DNA of 10,594 bases, from positions 1 through 10,594 of the forward strand of contig JAQCGA010000083.1 in assembly GCA_027619145.1 (NCBI GenBank), read 5' to 3'. Origin of the DNA: a bacterium. GTDB lineage: Bacteria; Latescibacterota; UBA2968; GCA-2709665. The translations under genes and the position numbers were made by a program. The notes below the pieces were generated by a model. It saw only the letters and a list, made by a program, of their open reading frames with translations. It was not told where the DNA came from and made no database searches. Positions 1 through 6,614 of the stretch are shown piece by piece. Position 1 is the stretch's first letter, and each line of letters starts with the position of its first letter.

Positions 1-423
1 AACAACACCTGCCACCCCTCCATTGAGAACTACTGAGGCGCGACTATCGGAGCTTTCGTCATCACTCAACGAATTGCTCAGTATGGCTGTGGGAAGTAAT
101 ATCAGCGCACCCATCATCAGGCCCTCCACAACTCCCTTCTTCCGGTTCTTAAAAGAAATCCTGCTGATCTCCGCAGTCCTGACGGCCTCTGACACCTTCG
201 ATTCTTTGGCATGCCAAAAAGTGGAATCAGGAGAAATCCGGGTAATCTGAGCCACAAACGATCTTCCATCCTGGAGCACCAGCTCAACTGTCCGGTTCCG
301 AACTTCCATATTCACCCGGCGAAGAGGTGCGTTGTCCATCTGGGGCGACAAAAATACCTCGCTCGTATGACCACACCCCAAAAGTGTCCCCATAACGATA
401 ACCACACAAAGTCGTTGCAGCAT
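1..423 (-). CDS. Small lipoprotein, N-terminal part (C-terminus outside window)
   Basis: The minus-strand frame is open from ATG at 423 to the window edge (141 codons, no stop), so the C-terminus is missing. The start is supported by an AAGGTGG ribosome binding site about 5 bases upstream. The N-terminus is a lipoprotein signal peptide: MLQRLCVVIVMGTLLGC, with lipobox LLGC and lipid-modified Cys17. The mature part has a segment (about residues 36-95) reading VELVLQDGRSFVAQITRISP...ISRISFKNRKK. This is the type of small beta-rich module seen in many FCB-group envelope proteins, where 'dG' and 'G/A.I..I' recur. A glycine-rich hydrophobic stretch follows (GVVEGLMMGALILLPTAIL) and then a Ser/Asp-rich linker. 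A related module occurs in the barrel protein at 7145-8026. I do not recognise a specific function; it is a membrane-anchored envelope protein by inference. It appears to be transcribed alone, after the terminator of the MFS gene. Confidence 0.75.
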   Translation of the reverse strand, partial: MLQRLCVVIVMGTLLGCGHTSEVFLSPQMDNAPLRRVNMEVRNRTVELVLQDGRSFVAQITRISPDSTFWHAKESKVSEAVRTAEISRISFKNRKKGVVEGLMMGALILLPTAILSNSLSDDESSDSRASVVLNGGVAGVV

Positions 424-484
424 AGTGGCCACCTTCTTTGAGAAGTTGTAGGACCCGAAGGCGTTCGTTCAGTAAACTACTGCG

Positions 485-492
485 TTATAATA
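485..492 (-). promoter_or_regulatory. Possible -10 element for the lipoprotein gene
   Basis: On the minus strand the AT-rich string GTATTATAAC lies about 60 bases upstream of the lipoprotein ATG, in the 223-base gap after the MFS terminator. TATTAT or TATAAC could serve as a -10 element. I see no good -35 at the usual spacing, so this is only a weak candidate. The rest of the gap (424-638) holds nothing I can assign apart from an imperfect hairpin at 554-596. Confidence 0.2.
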
Positions 493-638
493 CGAACCGC
501 GCTGATTACACTCCTGCGTCCATCTTCCAGGTTCGGCAATCGCCCATATATATTTGGCCTTGCTTTGCAGACAATTTGTAGGACGATGCAAGCCAACAAG
601 TATGAGGAGACACCCTGCTTTGGGGAATATTTCGGCAT

Positions 639-661
639 AAAAAACCCTACCCTCCGGGCGG
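639..661 (-). terminator. Intrinsic terminator overlapping the MFS stop codon
   Basis: On the minus strand the end of the MFS gene reads CCGCCC-GGA-GGGTAGG-G followed by six T. A short GC stem (CCC/GGG and CC/GG around one wobble or bulge) with a 3-base loop is thus followed directly by a T-run. The TAG stop (649-647) lies inside the 3' arm, so terminator and stop codon share bases. Confidence 0.5.
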
Positions 662-1972
662 AACCACCTCTTCTTTCCGGGCCACGCGGATCCCTTCCTT
701 TTCATCTACACGCCAGAGCAGCAGGCCACCAACAACGAAGAAAAAAACGAGAGAAGCAATGCTCAGGCGGCTTCCCCCGGTAATCTGGCTGACCACGCCG
801 AAAAGCACCGGCCCGAGGATACCGGCAAACTTGGCACTGGTGCTGAAGAACCCAAAGAATTCAGCGGCCTGATCCCTGGGAATCATGGCAGCGTAGAGCG
901 ACCGACTGAGCGCCTGAGTGCCACCCTGGACCATCCCCACCAGGATGGCCAGAGCGTAGAAGTGGGCGGCCGTCCGGACGAAGAAACCGCCGATGGCAAT
1001 GAGCGTGAAGACGCCCAGCCCCAGCAGAATCGAATGCTTGGTCCCAATACGCCGGGCCAGCAGACCAAAACCGAACGTGCACGGGATGCCTATGAACTGG
1101 GTGATCAAAAGCGCAGCAATCATATCGGTCAAACCGATGCCGATTTCGTCCCCGAAAGCAAGAGCCATCACCTGGATGGTACCGATGCCATCGTTGTAAA
1201 CCCAGAACGCGACGAGAAAGAGCAAAAGCTGGCGGTACGTCTTGAGCCGACCAAAGGTATGCGAGAGGCGTTCAAAGCCAGCCCGCACGGCATGGGCCGA
1301 TTCTCCTTCAACCCGCACAACCGGTGGTTCGGTCACATTTCGAAACAGGGGCAGGGAGAAAAGCGCCCACCAGACTGCCACGCTGAAAAACGAAACGCGC
1401 ACGGCGAAATCCATCCCGGGCATGGCGAACCAGGCCGGCTGCATAATCCACAACACGTTTACGGCCAGGAGGATACCCCCGCCCACATAACCCATCGCGT
1501 AGCCCCGGGTGGAAACCTGGTCGATGTCCTCCTTCCGGGCAACGTGAGGAAGCAGGGATTCATAGAACACGTTCCCCCCGGCAAATCCCAGACGGCCCGC
1601 AATGAACAGGGCCGAAGCCAGAAGATAGGCGTCACTGTCCAGGAAAGGCAGAAGAGCCGTACTCAGAATGCCCAACCCGGCAAAAGCGGCAATGTATTTT
1701 TTCTTTCCACCCGTATGGTCGGAAACAGCACCCAGCACAGGTCCCAGGATGGCCACCAGAAACAGACCCACCGATGCGGTGTAGGCCCAGTAGGCTGTGG
1801 CATCCGCCGCGTGCCCGGCCGCAGTGACCAGGGAACGGTAGAAGGGAGGAAACATCCCGGAGATAATGATGGTGGCAAAAGCCGAGTTGGCCCAGTCGTA
1901 CATTGCCCAGGCGTTGACCGTTTTACGGTATGTCCTGTCCTCTTCCGATTTCAGAGCTCCGGATTCCGACAT
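647..1972 (-). CDS. UMF1-type MFS transporter (Atg22-like)
   Basis: This 441-residue polytopic membrane protein is of the major facilitator superfamily, UMF1/Atg22-like branch. The family hallmark near the N-terminus is clear: NAWAMYDWANSAFATIIISG (about residues 20-39). The cytoplasmic loop 2/3 motif follows as VSDHTGGKKKYIA. About 11-12 hydrophobic segments can be counted, and the length is normal for the family. The frame is open further upstream to 2170. I chose ATG 1972 because AGGAGGG lies at ideal spacing, the MSESGALKSEEDRTYRKTVNAW N-terminus is typical, and the upstream extension (Cys/Pro-rich) does not look like transporter sequence. In bacteria the family exports or imports small solutes that are mostly undefined; the substrate cannot be read from sequence. 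The gene stands alone, with its own leader (1973-2168) and terminator. Confidence 0.9.
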   Translation of the reverse strand: MSESGALKSEEDRTYRKTVNAWAMYDWANSAFATIIISGMFPPFYRSLVTAAGHAADATAYWAYTASVGLFLVAILGPVLGAVSDHTGGKKKYIAAFAGLGILSTALLPFLDSDAYLLASALFIAGRLGFAGGNVFYESLLPHVARKEDIDQVSTRGYAMGYVGGGILLAVNVLWIMQPAWFAMPGMDFAVRVSFFSVAVWWALFSLPLFRNVTEPPVVRVEGESAHAVRAGFERLSHTFGRLKTYRQLLLFLVAFWVYNDGIGTIQVMALAFGDEIGIGLTDMIAALLITQFIGIPCTFGFGLLARRIGTKHSILLGLGVFTLIAIGGFFVRTAAHFYALAILVGMVQGGTQALSRSLYAAMIPRDQAAEFFGFFSTSAKFAGILGPVLFGVVSQITGGSRLSIASLVFFFVVGGLLLWRVDEKEGIRVARKEEVVPPGG

Positions 1973-2168
1973 GGAACCCTCCTGTACATTTGCCGGTAAT
2001 GGATCCCGCTCCGGATTTGAAACATCCGTGGATGGATGTCTTTCAGACAACCATTTATAACCGTTAGAACTGCCTATCATACACTCCGCGAGGTAGCAGG
2101 CCGGTTTGAGAGGTTGAAGCAAGGTACAGTTCCCGATCCGGCAAGGAATATTTCGGCCTTGCAAACAC

Positions 2169-2197
2169 AATATATGTCGGCCTTTTCTTCGTCACAA
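2169..2197 (-). promoter_or_regulatory. Candidate sigma-70-type promoter for the MFS gene
   Basis: On the minus strand TTGTGA (2197-2192, 4 of 6 to consensus) and TATATT (2174-2169, 5 of 6) are separated by exactly 17 bases. The predicted start near 2162 gives a leader of about 190 bases before ATG 1972. There is no -24/-12 element here. Confidence 0.4.
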
Positions 2198-2370
2198 ATC
2201 AATTCTTATAAAAATAATAAATATGGCTTATGGGAAAATTACAGTCCAACCATTTTCAACAAATCGTTTGCAGGACAGGAGATTGGGTTCCCTCTCACGA
2301 TATCGCCACATACGATATTTGATCCAACCTAGTGACGATCGACGCACTGAAATGGAGCCTCAAGGCATAT

Positions 2371-2427
2371 CTTCGGCCCGACATAGAGAGCAGTACTGCG
2401 CCTGCGATTCTCGATGTCGGGCCGAAG
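2371..2427 (-). terminator. Long hairpin after the EEP gene
   Basis: A perfect 14-bp inverted repeat (CTTCGGCCCGACAT at 2371-2384, ATGTCGGGCCGAAG at 2414-2427) extends inward by 4-5 further pairs after one mismatch. Its loop contains the palindrome GCAGTACTGC. It begins 6 bases after the EEP stop codon, so it probably marks the transcript end or protects the 3' end. There is no T-run after it on the minus strand, so it is not a classical intrinsic terminator. Confidence 0.45.
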
Positions 2428-2433
2428 CAATTT

Positions 2434-3792
2434 TCACTTCCCTGTGGGAAACCGGAGCCACGCCACCACACCCGCGTGATCGGACGGCCACAACCCGGAA
2501 GGGGTCCGGTCGCGGATCTCGTCGCCCAGTACATCTGCCCCCAGGACTTCCAGGCCATCGGGGCTTCGTGTAAAAATCAGATCGACCCGTTTGCTAAGCG
2601 CCGAAGGAACGTTCAACAGGTTCTCCAGCTGGGAACCGGTGAATCCGTTCCGGTCAGAATATACCACGTTCCAAACATCCGTCATCCCGGCACCCACGAG
2701 GTCTGAGTAAGTCTGCGTGGTGGTGCCCAATGCATCGGAATTGAAATCGCCCAACAGGATCACAGGCAGCGGCTCTGCGCCGATGATCTGCAGAAGCTCT
2801 CCTGCCTGCAGGCGCTGAACGGGTTCCACGGCCCCTGTTTCCAGATGGGTGGCGAAAAAACGAACGGTCCGCCCGGCCACCTTCGCCTCCACGGATGCCC
2901 ACGCTCTGGGGATTTGAACAGGCAGGCCGCCCACGGTAACCGGCACCCGGGCCTGGAACTTCTCTTCTCGTATGTTGCCAACCTGCACGCCATCCCGCAC
3001 CAGGATCACTTCTCTGTCGGTCATGCGGATATCGGCCATTGGCGTCGTTTGACCGGTGAACAGAGGCAGTTCGATATCCACCCCTTCTGAAATGGCGGCC
3101 GCCCGGTAGGTCAGCCCCCGAGCCTCCAGTTCAGCCAGCAGGACAGCGAGAAAATCTATCGCCACTTCTGTTGCTGGCACCGGATTTCCAGCCAGCACAT
3201 CGCCCGGATTTTGAATGCGGAACAGCGAGACCTCCTGAAGCCCGATCAAATGGGGGCGAACGGAAGCGATTTCGTCTGCAATGGCTCTGGCACGTTCGGG
3301 GAAATTCGTCTGCTGTACCACCGCCCACGCTTGTGCTGCAAGCACTGGAATAGGGATTTCCGGATTGGCCGGGGCCAGGATACGGTTAATGTCCGTACCC
3401 AGATAGAGGTTCTGCGTCATAACAATCACCTGGGGACCAGGGGGTTGAATCTGGATGGGTCCGCCAATGGGAAGGGTAAAGTGGTTTTCCCTTCCTCCAT
3501 CAATGGGAATACTCCCCCATTCGCCAAGGACTTTACCCGATGCCGGATCAGTGGCTCTTGCCAGATAATATCCCGAAGCGCCGGAACGCCAGAACTGTAC
3601 AGCGTCGGCTGCAATATGAATCTGTGCCTGCCCGTCGGCATCCGTCGTTCCAACCCACTGGTAATTGGGAGACCGGCCGGAGATAGAACGCGAAAAAGCC
3701 ACCGTCGATCCCGCTGCCGGCGTGCCGTCCGAATGAACAACGGTAACGAACACGCTGGCCTGCTGCGCCGCAGGGGCAGCCAGTTTGGCCAA
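2434..3792 (-). CDS. EEP-fold (DNase I-like) hydrolase with N-terminal Ig-like domain; main part of a frameshifted lipoprotein gene
   Basis: This frame encodes 452 residues from TTG 3792. Residues about 13-110 form an Ig-like/carboxypeptidase-regulatory-type beta domain (ASVFVTVVHSDGTPAAGSTV). Residues about 122-450 are an endonuclease/exonuclease/phosphatase domain with all catalytic landmarks: Asn128 in MTQNLYLGTD, Glu187 in IGLQEV, Thr-His 315-316 in FFATHLETG, GDFN 348-351, KRVDLIF 401-407 and SDH 437-439. The family cleaves phosphodiester or phosphoester bonds with a divalent metal; members include secreted nucleases, sphingomyelinases and inositol-phosphatases, and the substrate here is unknown. 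In this frame there is no signal peptide and no ribosome binding site before TTG 3792. The leader lies in another frame (3793-3908), so TTG is very likely not the true start. A -24/-12 promoter with two upstream boxes precedes the leader. Confidence 0.85.
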   Translation of the reverse strand: MAKLAAPAAQQASVFVTVVHSDGTPAAGSTVAFSRSISGRSPNYQWVGTTDADGQAQIHIAADAVQFWRSGASGYYLARATDPASGKVLGEWGSIPIDGGRENHFTLPIGGPIQIQPPGPQVIVMTQNLYLGTDINRILAPANPEIPIPVLAAQAWAVVQQTNFPERARAIADEIASVRPHLIGLQEVSLFRIQNPGDVLAGNPVPATEVAIDFLAVLLAELEARGLTYRAAAISEGVDIELPLFTGQTTPMADIRMTDREVILVRDGVQVGNIREEKFQARVPVTVGGLPVQIPRAWASVEAKVAGRTVRFFATHLETGAVEPVQRLQAGELLQIIGAEPLPVILLGDFNSDALGTTTQTYSDLVGAGMTDVWNVVYSDRNGFTGSQLENLLNVPSALSKRVDLIFTRSPDGLEVLGADVLGDEIRDRTPSGLWPSDHAGVVAWLRFPTGK

Positions 3793-3908
3793 CCCTGGTC
3801 CGTCGGCCCTGTCAGGCGCATCTTTCCTCCGTCATCTCGGCATCCAACCATGGTAATTACCAAAAGCGCTACAATCCACGAACCCTGAAGCAAGTATCGA
3901 GCTTTCAT
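3793..3908 (-). pseudogene. Lipoprotein leader of the EEP gene, out of frame with its body
   Basis: ATG 3908 has a very strong ribosome binding site (AGAGGAGG, 7 bases spacing). It opens a lipoprotein signal peptide MKARYLLQGSWIVALLVITM-VGC with Cys23 as lipidation site, followed by RDDGGKMRLTGPTDQG. After that this frame runs on as low-quality sequence to 3426 over the EEP coding region. The EEP body starts in the -1 frame at exactly this point. Adding one G to the GGG run at 3793-3795 would give ...PTDQG-LAKLAAPAAQQ..., a single 491-residue lipoprotein with Ig-like and EEP domains. Either a real one-base deletion (disrupted or phase-variable gene) or a sequencing/assembly error explains this. 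I see no slippery heptamer that would suggest programmed frameshifting. Confidence 0.7.
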
Positions 3909-4019
3909 CGTATACCTCCTCTACTGTGATGGGATCAACCGCGCTTACCGGAGAGCACGGATTCCCTGTATCAATCCACGATTCATCTGATTCTGCGGTC
4001 CGCTTTACAACCGGCAATC

Positions 4020-4034
4020 GCAAACCGTATGCCA
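4020..4034 (-). promoter_or_regulatory. -24/-12 (sigma-54) promoter of the EEP lipoprotein gene
   Basis: The minus strand reads TGGCAT-ACGGT-TTGC (4034 to 4020), one mismatch from the sigma-54 consensus TGGCAC-N5-TTGC, with correct GG-to-GC spacing. The expected transcript start is near 4008, about 100 bases before ATG 3908. Two 18-bp boxes lie 75-110 bases further upstream, as expected for an enhancer-dependent promoter. Confidence 0.75.
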
Positions 4035-4050
4035 GAGGGCGTACAATGAA

Positions 4051-4094
4051 ATTCGGGCGAAAAAACCGGCTTTTAACCGTTTTTTCGCCCGAAT
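4051..4094 (-). terminator. Hairpin terminator after the Omp85-type gene
   Basis: A perfect 15-bp inverted repeat (ATTCGGGCGAAAAAA at 4051-4065 and its complement at 4080-4094) encloses a short CGG/CCG inner stem. On the minus strand an A-run, short GC stem and T-run follow each other, so it can act as an intrinsic terminator in either direction. It ends the 8026-4171 gene series and separates the boxes at 4108-4145 from the -24/-12 promoter at 4020-4034. Confidence 0.6.
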
Positions 4095-4107
4095 CTTAAT
4101 CGGAAGA

Positions 4108-4145
4108 TGCCAGATAATTCTTGCAGGTGCAAAAAGAAAATGGCA
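4108..4145. promoter_or_regulatory. Pair of 18-bp activator boxes upstream of the EEP sigma-54 promoter
   Basis: Two copies of the motif TGCAA-N-A-N3-A-N2-TGGCA are seen: TGCAAAAAGAAAATGGCA at 4128-4145 (plus) and TGCAAGAATTATCTGGCA at 4125-4108 (minus). Their starts are 20 bp apart, about two helical turns. Each box is an imperfect dyad (TGC.A...T.GCA). The same paired arrangement occurs at 9871-9908. Position (about 100-137 bases upstream of the predicted start) and pairing match upstream activating sequences for a sigma-54 activator; binding by the activator at 9978-10594 is inferred. Confidence 0.7.
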
Positions 4146-4170
4146 GAGGATTCTCCTTATCCGACCCCTT

Positions 4171-5274
4171 TCAAAACACCTGAGAGAAGGTGACGTACAT
4201 GCCTGTGTTGCCCTCGGAATAGCCATAATCTGCACGCACAATCGTGCTGTACCAGTGAAAGCGGAGCCCGGCACCCGCACCGGCCTTCCATTTATCCATC
4301 GCCGGGCCATCCGAGCGGCTGAAGACCTGACCGGCGTCGCCGAAGGCGAGCAGACCCAGGTAAATGTTCCGGCTCCGGGAGATCGGGATGCCACGCCATC
4401 GCAGTTCACCATTGAGCAGGATGCGCCCGTCCCCACGCTCGCTGGCAGCAGGACGGCCCCGCAGGGTGTTGCTGCCTCCCAGATCGAAGGCCTCGTAGAA
4501 CGGCACACGCCCGAATGTGAGGCCGGCGTTGAGCCGGTGGGCAATCACCCAGCTTTCTCCTACCGGGAGGAAATGCCGATGATCGTAGGTAATTCTTCCG
4601 CTGTTGAAGTCTTTGCCCAGGCCGTATTCCACAAGGAGTTCTTCCAGGAAACCCGAAGCGCTGTTGTTATAATCGTCCCGGGTGTCATACCGCAGGGCCG
4701 CACCGGTCTGGACGTTTGCCCCGCCCTTTGCGCCGCGCGGGTTTGCATCAAAGAGGATGTTCCCGGCTTCCTGGTTGGGGGTAACGCTGTTGTGACCCAC
4801 CTGCAACCCCGTGCGCAAACGCCAGGGGCCTCGCAGGTCCTTGATCCACGTCACCCGCGCTTTGGGGTACTTCTGTTCAAACGTTTTCTGCTCCCTGGTG
4901 TACGTGTCCAGCACGCTGTCCGTCAACCCACCGTGATAGTTGGCGTAGTCTTCCTTTTCGTAAAGGGCTTCGAGTTCCACCCGCTGGCCGGGCCGGACGT
5001 TGGGAAGGTCCAGGTAGAACCGGTGCGCCCATTTCCCTTTTGTAGAGAAAAAGGCCTGAACACTGTAACACGTGCGGTATGGAACACTGGCCCCGTCATA
5101 GTTGTAGAGATTGACCCGCAAACCGTACCCGGTTCCGTCGTCCGAACTGAAATTGAGAAGGGGAATGGGGGTGAGTTTTCTCCCCTGAAGCGGATTGACC
5201 TGAGCCTGAACGTAGGCGGTCAGGCCCATTACCACCAGAAACCCCATCGCGCAGTACAACAATTGTTTTTTCAT
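4171..5274 (-). CDS. Omp85/BamA-TamA family outer-membrane beta-barrel protein without POTRA domains
   Basis: This 367-residue protein starts at ATG 5274, preceded by GAGGAGA; the frame is open upstream only because it overlaps the DegT gene. Residues 1-24 are a signal peptide (MKKQLLYCAMGFLVVMGLTA-YVQA, cleavage before QV). The rest is a beta barrel rich in alternating aromatic and polar strands. The Omp85 hallmark LGGSNTLRGR sits at about 265-274, and the C-terminus GMYVTFSQVF is a classic barrel-assembly beta-signal ending in Phe. The length fits one 16-strand barrel with no room for POTRA repeats, so this is a 'surface antigen D15'-like barrel rather than a true BamA. Its role in the outer membrane (export or assembly of a specific partner, or lipid-related) is unknown. 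It begins 10 bases after the DegT stop, so co-transcription is likely, and it is followed by the hairpin at 4051-4094. Confidence 0.85.
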   Translation of the reverse strand: MKKQLLYCAMGFLVVMGLTAYVQAQVNPLQGRKLTPIPLLNFSSDDGTGYGLRVNLYNYDGASVPYRTCYSVQAFFSTKGKWAHRFYLDLPNVRPGQRVELEALYEKEDYANYHGGLTDSVLDTYTREQKTFEQKYPKARVTWIKDLRGPWRLRTGLQVGHNSVTPNQEAGNILFDANPRGAKGGANVQTGAALRYDTRDDYNNSASGFLEELLVEYGLGKDFNSGRITYDHRHFLPVGESWVIAHRLNAGLTFGRVPFYEAFDLGGSNTLRGRPAASERGDGRILLNGELRWRGIPISRSRNIYLGLLAFGDAGQVFSRSDGPAMDKWKAGAGAGLRFHWYSTIVRADYGYSEGNTGMYVTFSQVF

Positions 5275-5284
5275 CGTTTTCTCC

Positions 5285-6553
5285 TCATACCGCACAGGAA
5301 ACCGCAGGAGACGGTGGGTTCCCGGGTGAGAGAGGTTGCGGTTTCCGGGATAGTTCGTTGTGTACTCCCTCAAATTCTGAGACGAACCGGACCAATTCCT
5401 GAATCTTATGTGCGGAGACACCCGGATAAACCGGGAGGTAAAGAATGCGGTCCATCATGTCAATCGCTTCCCGGGGAGCCAGGTCGGGCCGGCCGGGAGG
5501 CGGGGCTACCGCGTAAAGGACGGAGGCGCCCCGGGTGGCATCGTATCCCCGAGCCCAGAGGTGGCGGGCCAGGGCTTCCGGACTCTGGCTCAGGATGGAA
5601 AAAAGCCAGCAGGTGTGCGCGCGTGCGGATGCGCCCGGGCAGGGCACGCAAAGGGAAGCACGTGCGGCCCAGCCCACAGCGGCGCGCTGTTTGAGGCTGG
5701 AAGCGTCGAAGTTGCAGAGCTTGCGGTAAAGCAGCGCAAGCAGGGCGTGGGCGGGCTGTTGCCGGATGCACTGGAAGAAGTCGTTCCCGGTAAACCCCCG
5801 GACGGTCCTGCTGAGAACCCAATCGTGCGTGGTTCCCAGGAAACGACAGAGATGGTAGAACGCTCCGAACAGGATCGGATGACAGAGGAGTTTCAGGAGC
5901 GCGTATTTGCAGATTTTTCGCAGATAGACCCACGTGCTCTGATGCGGATCCCGGGACTGGATGTTCTTCGCTTTGCGGCAGAGCGCCGGGTCGCGAAATC
6001 GAAGAAGCCCGCCCCCGAGCGCGGTAGCGGTTTTGATGGGACCAAAGCTGAACATAGAAACGTCGCTTTCAGAATGGCCCCGATACCCGTTTCCGACGTA
6101 GGCCTGCGCACAGTCTTCGATGACAAACAAGCCGTGCTTCCGGGCGAAATCGAGAACGAGCTCCAGGTCCATCCGGCTGCCGAAGAGATGGGCGATAAGG
6201 ATGGCCCTGCTGTGCGGCGTGAGGATGCGGGCGAGGTGGCTGGGATCGATCGAGAGGGAGCACCCGCTGACATCGAGAGGAACGGGCACCAGGCCGTGGT
6301 GTTCAATAATCCGGACCATGTCGGGAATGGTGACCGCAGAGCAAATGACTTCGGACCCTGCGGGAAAGGCGAGGGTTCGGAGCAGCAGGTCGAAGCCGCT
6401 GCGCACAGAGAGACAGGCGAGCGCCCGCCCGCCGGGAGCCCAGAAACGTTCGAGGCGGTCCCGACCGGTCGAAGGATTGTCTGGACCGAAACAACGCCAG
6501 ATCCCGAAACACAGGTCCAACCAGGAAATATCCAGCTTTTTTCGGGGGATCAT
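5285..6553 (-). CDS. DegT/DnrJ/EryC1/StrS-family PLP-dependent enzyme
   Basis: With ATG 6553 the product has 422 residues. The N-terminus MIPRKKLDISWLDL is typical of the family ('MIP...'). Asp147 in IEDCAQAY should contact the PLP ring nitrogen, and Lys174 in MFSFGPIKTATALGGGLL should form the Schiff base. The C-terminal LYLPVYPGVSAHKIQELVRFV is the usual family ending. Such enzymes transfer an amino group to (or dehydrate) nucleotide sugars for surface polysaccharide or antibiotic sugars; the substrate cannot be told. The frame is open to a GTG at 6604, but that has no ribosome binding site, while ATG 6553 has only a weak one. Just upstream, a well-placed AGAGGA precedes a 6-codon ORF (6588-6568) ending 15 bases before ATG 6553. 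The gene lies between TlpA and Omp85-type genes, with 61- and 10-base gaps. Confidence 0.85.
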   Translation of the reverse strand: MIPRKKLDISWLDLCFGIWRCFGPDNPSTGRDRLERFWAPGGRALACLSVRSGFDLLLRTLAFPAGSEVICSAVTIPDMVRIIEHHGLVPVPLDVSGCSLSIDPSHLARILTPHSRAILIAHLFGSRMDLELVLDFARKHGLFVIEDCAQAYVGNGYRGHSESDVSMFSFGPIKTATALGGGLLRFRDPALCRKAKNIQSRDPHQSTWVYLRKICKYALLKLLCHPILFGAFYHLCRFLGTTHDWVLSRTVRGFTGNDFFQCIRQQPAHALLALLYRKLCNFDASSLKQRAAVGWAARASLCVPCPGASARAHTCWLFSILSQSPEALARHLWARGYDATRGASVLYAVAPPPGRPDLAPREAIDMMDRILYLPVYPGVSAHKIQELVRFVSEFEGVHNELSRKPQPLSPGNPPSPAVSCAV

Positions 6554-6614
6554 TGGTAGTTTTCCGATTAAATTAAAGGGAAATTCATTGTATTCCTCTG
6601 TCACTTTTCAAACA

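Larger units (their letters stand above)
1973..2433. other. Non-coding gap between EEP and MFS genes
   Basis: This 461-base stretch has no convincing gene on either strand. It holds the hairpin after the EEP gene (2371-2427), an AT-rich block (about 2195-2240), a candidate sigma-70-type promoter (2169-2197) and a leader of about 190 bases for the MFS gene. The leader can form small hairpins: GCAAGG/CCTTGC at 2141-2162, right at the predicted RNA 5' end, and ACATCC/GGATGT about 50 bases before the start codon. I do not recognise a known riboswitch or T-box in it. Confidence 0.5.

Noticed and set aside
502..515. GG-N10-GC spacing upstream of the lipoprotein as a sigma-54 site
   Set aside because: Only the GG and GC cores match; the rest of TGGCAC-N5-TTGC is absent and no 18-bp boxes lie upstream.
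554..596. Imperfect hairpin (TTGGCCTTGC / GCAAGCCAA) after the MFS gene
   Set aside because: Nine pairs with a bulge and a 24-base loop, no T-run; the better terminator overlaps the MFS stop codon.
469..705. 78-codon minus-strand ORF overlapping the end of the MFS gene
   Set aside because: It overlaps the MFS stop and terminator in another frame and resembles no protein.
962..1999. Long plus-strand ORF (345 codons) opposite the MFS gene
   Set aside because: It is antisense to a clear transporter, is His/Gln/Arg/Gly-rich with no recognisable motif, and has no good ribosome binding site.
1973..2170. N-terminal extension of the MFS frame
   Set aside because: Not transporter-like; ATG 1972 has an ideal AGGAGG and a family-typical N-terminus.
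3832..4023. 63-codon minus-strand ORF before the EEP gene
   Set aside because: It covers the leader, promoter edge and ribosome binding site of the EEP lipoprotein and has no features of a real protein.
4255..6559. Two long plus-strand ORFs (479 and 383 codons) opposite the Omp85-type and DegT genes
   Set aside because: They mirror GC-rich codons of well-supported minus-strand genes and show no domain of their own.
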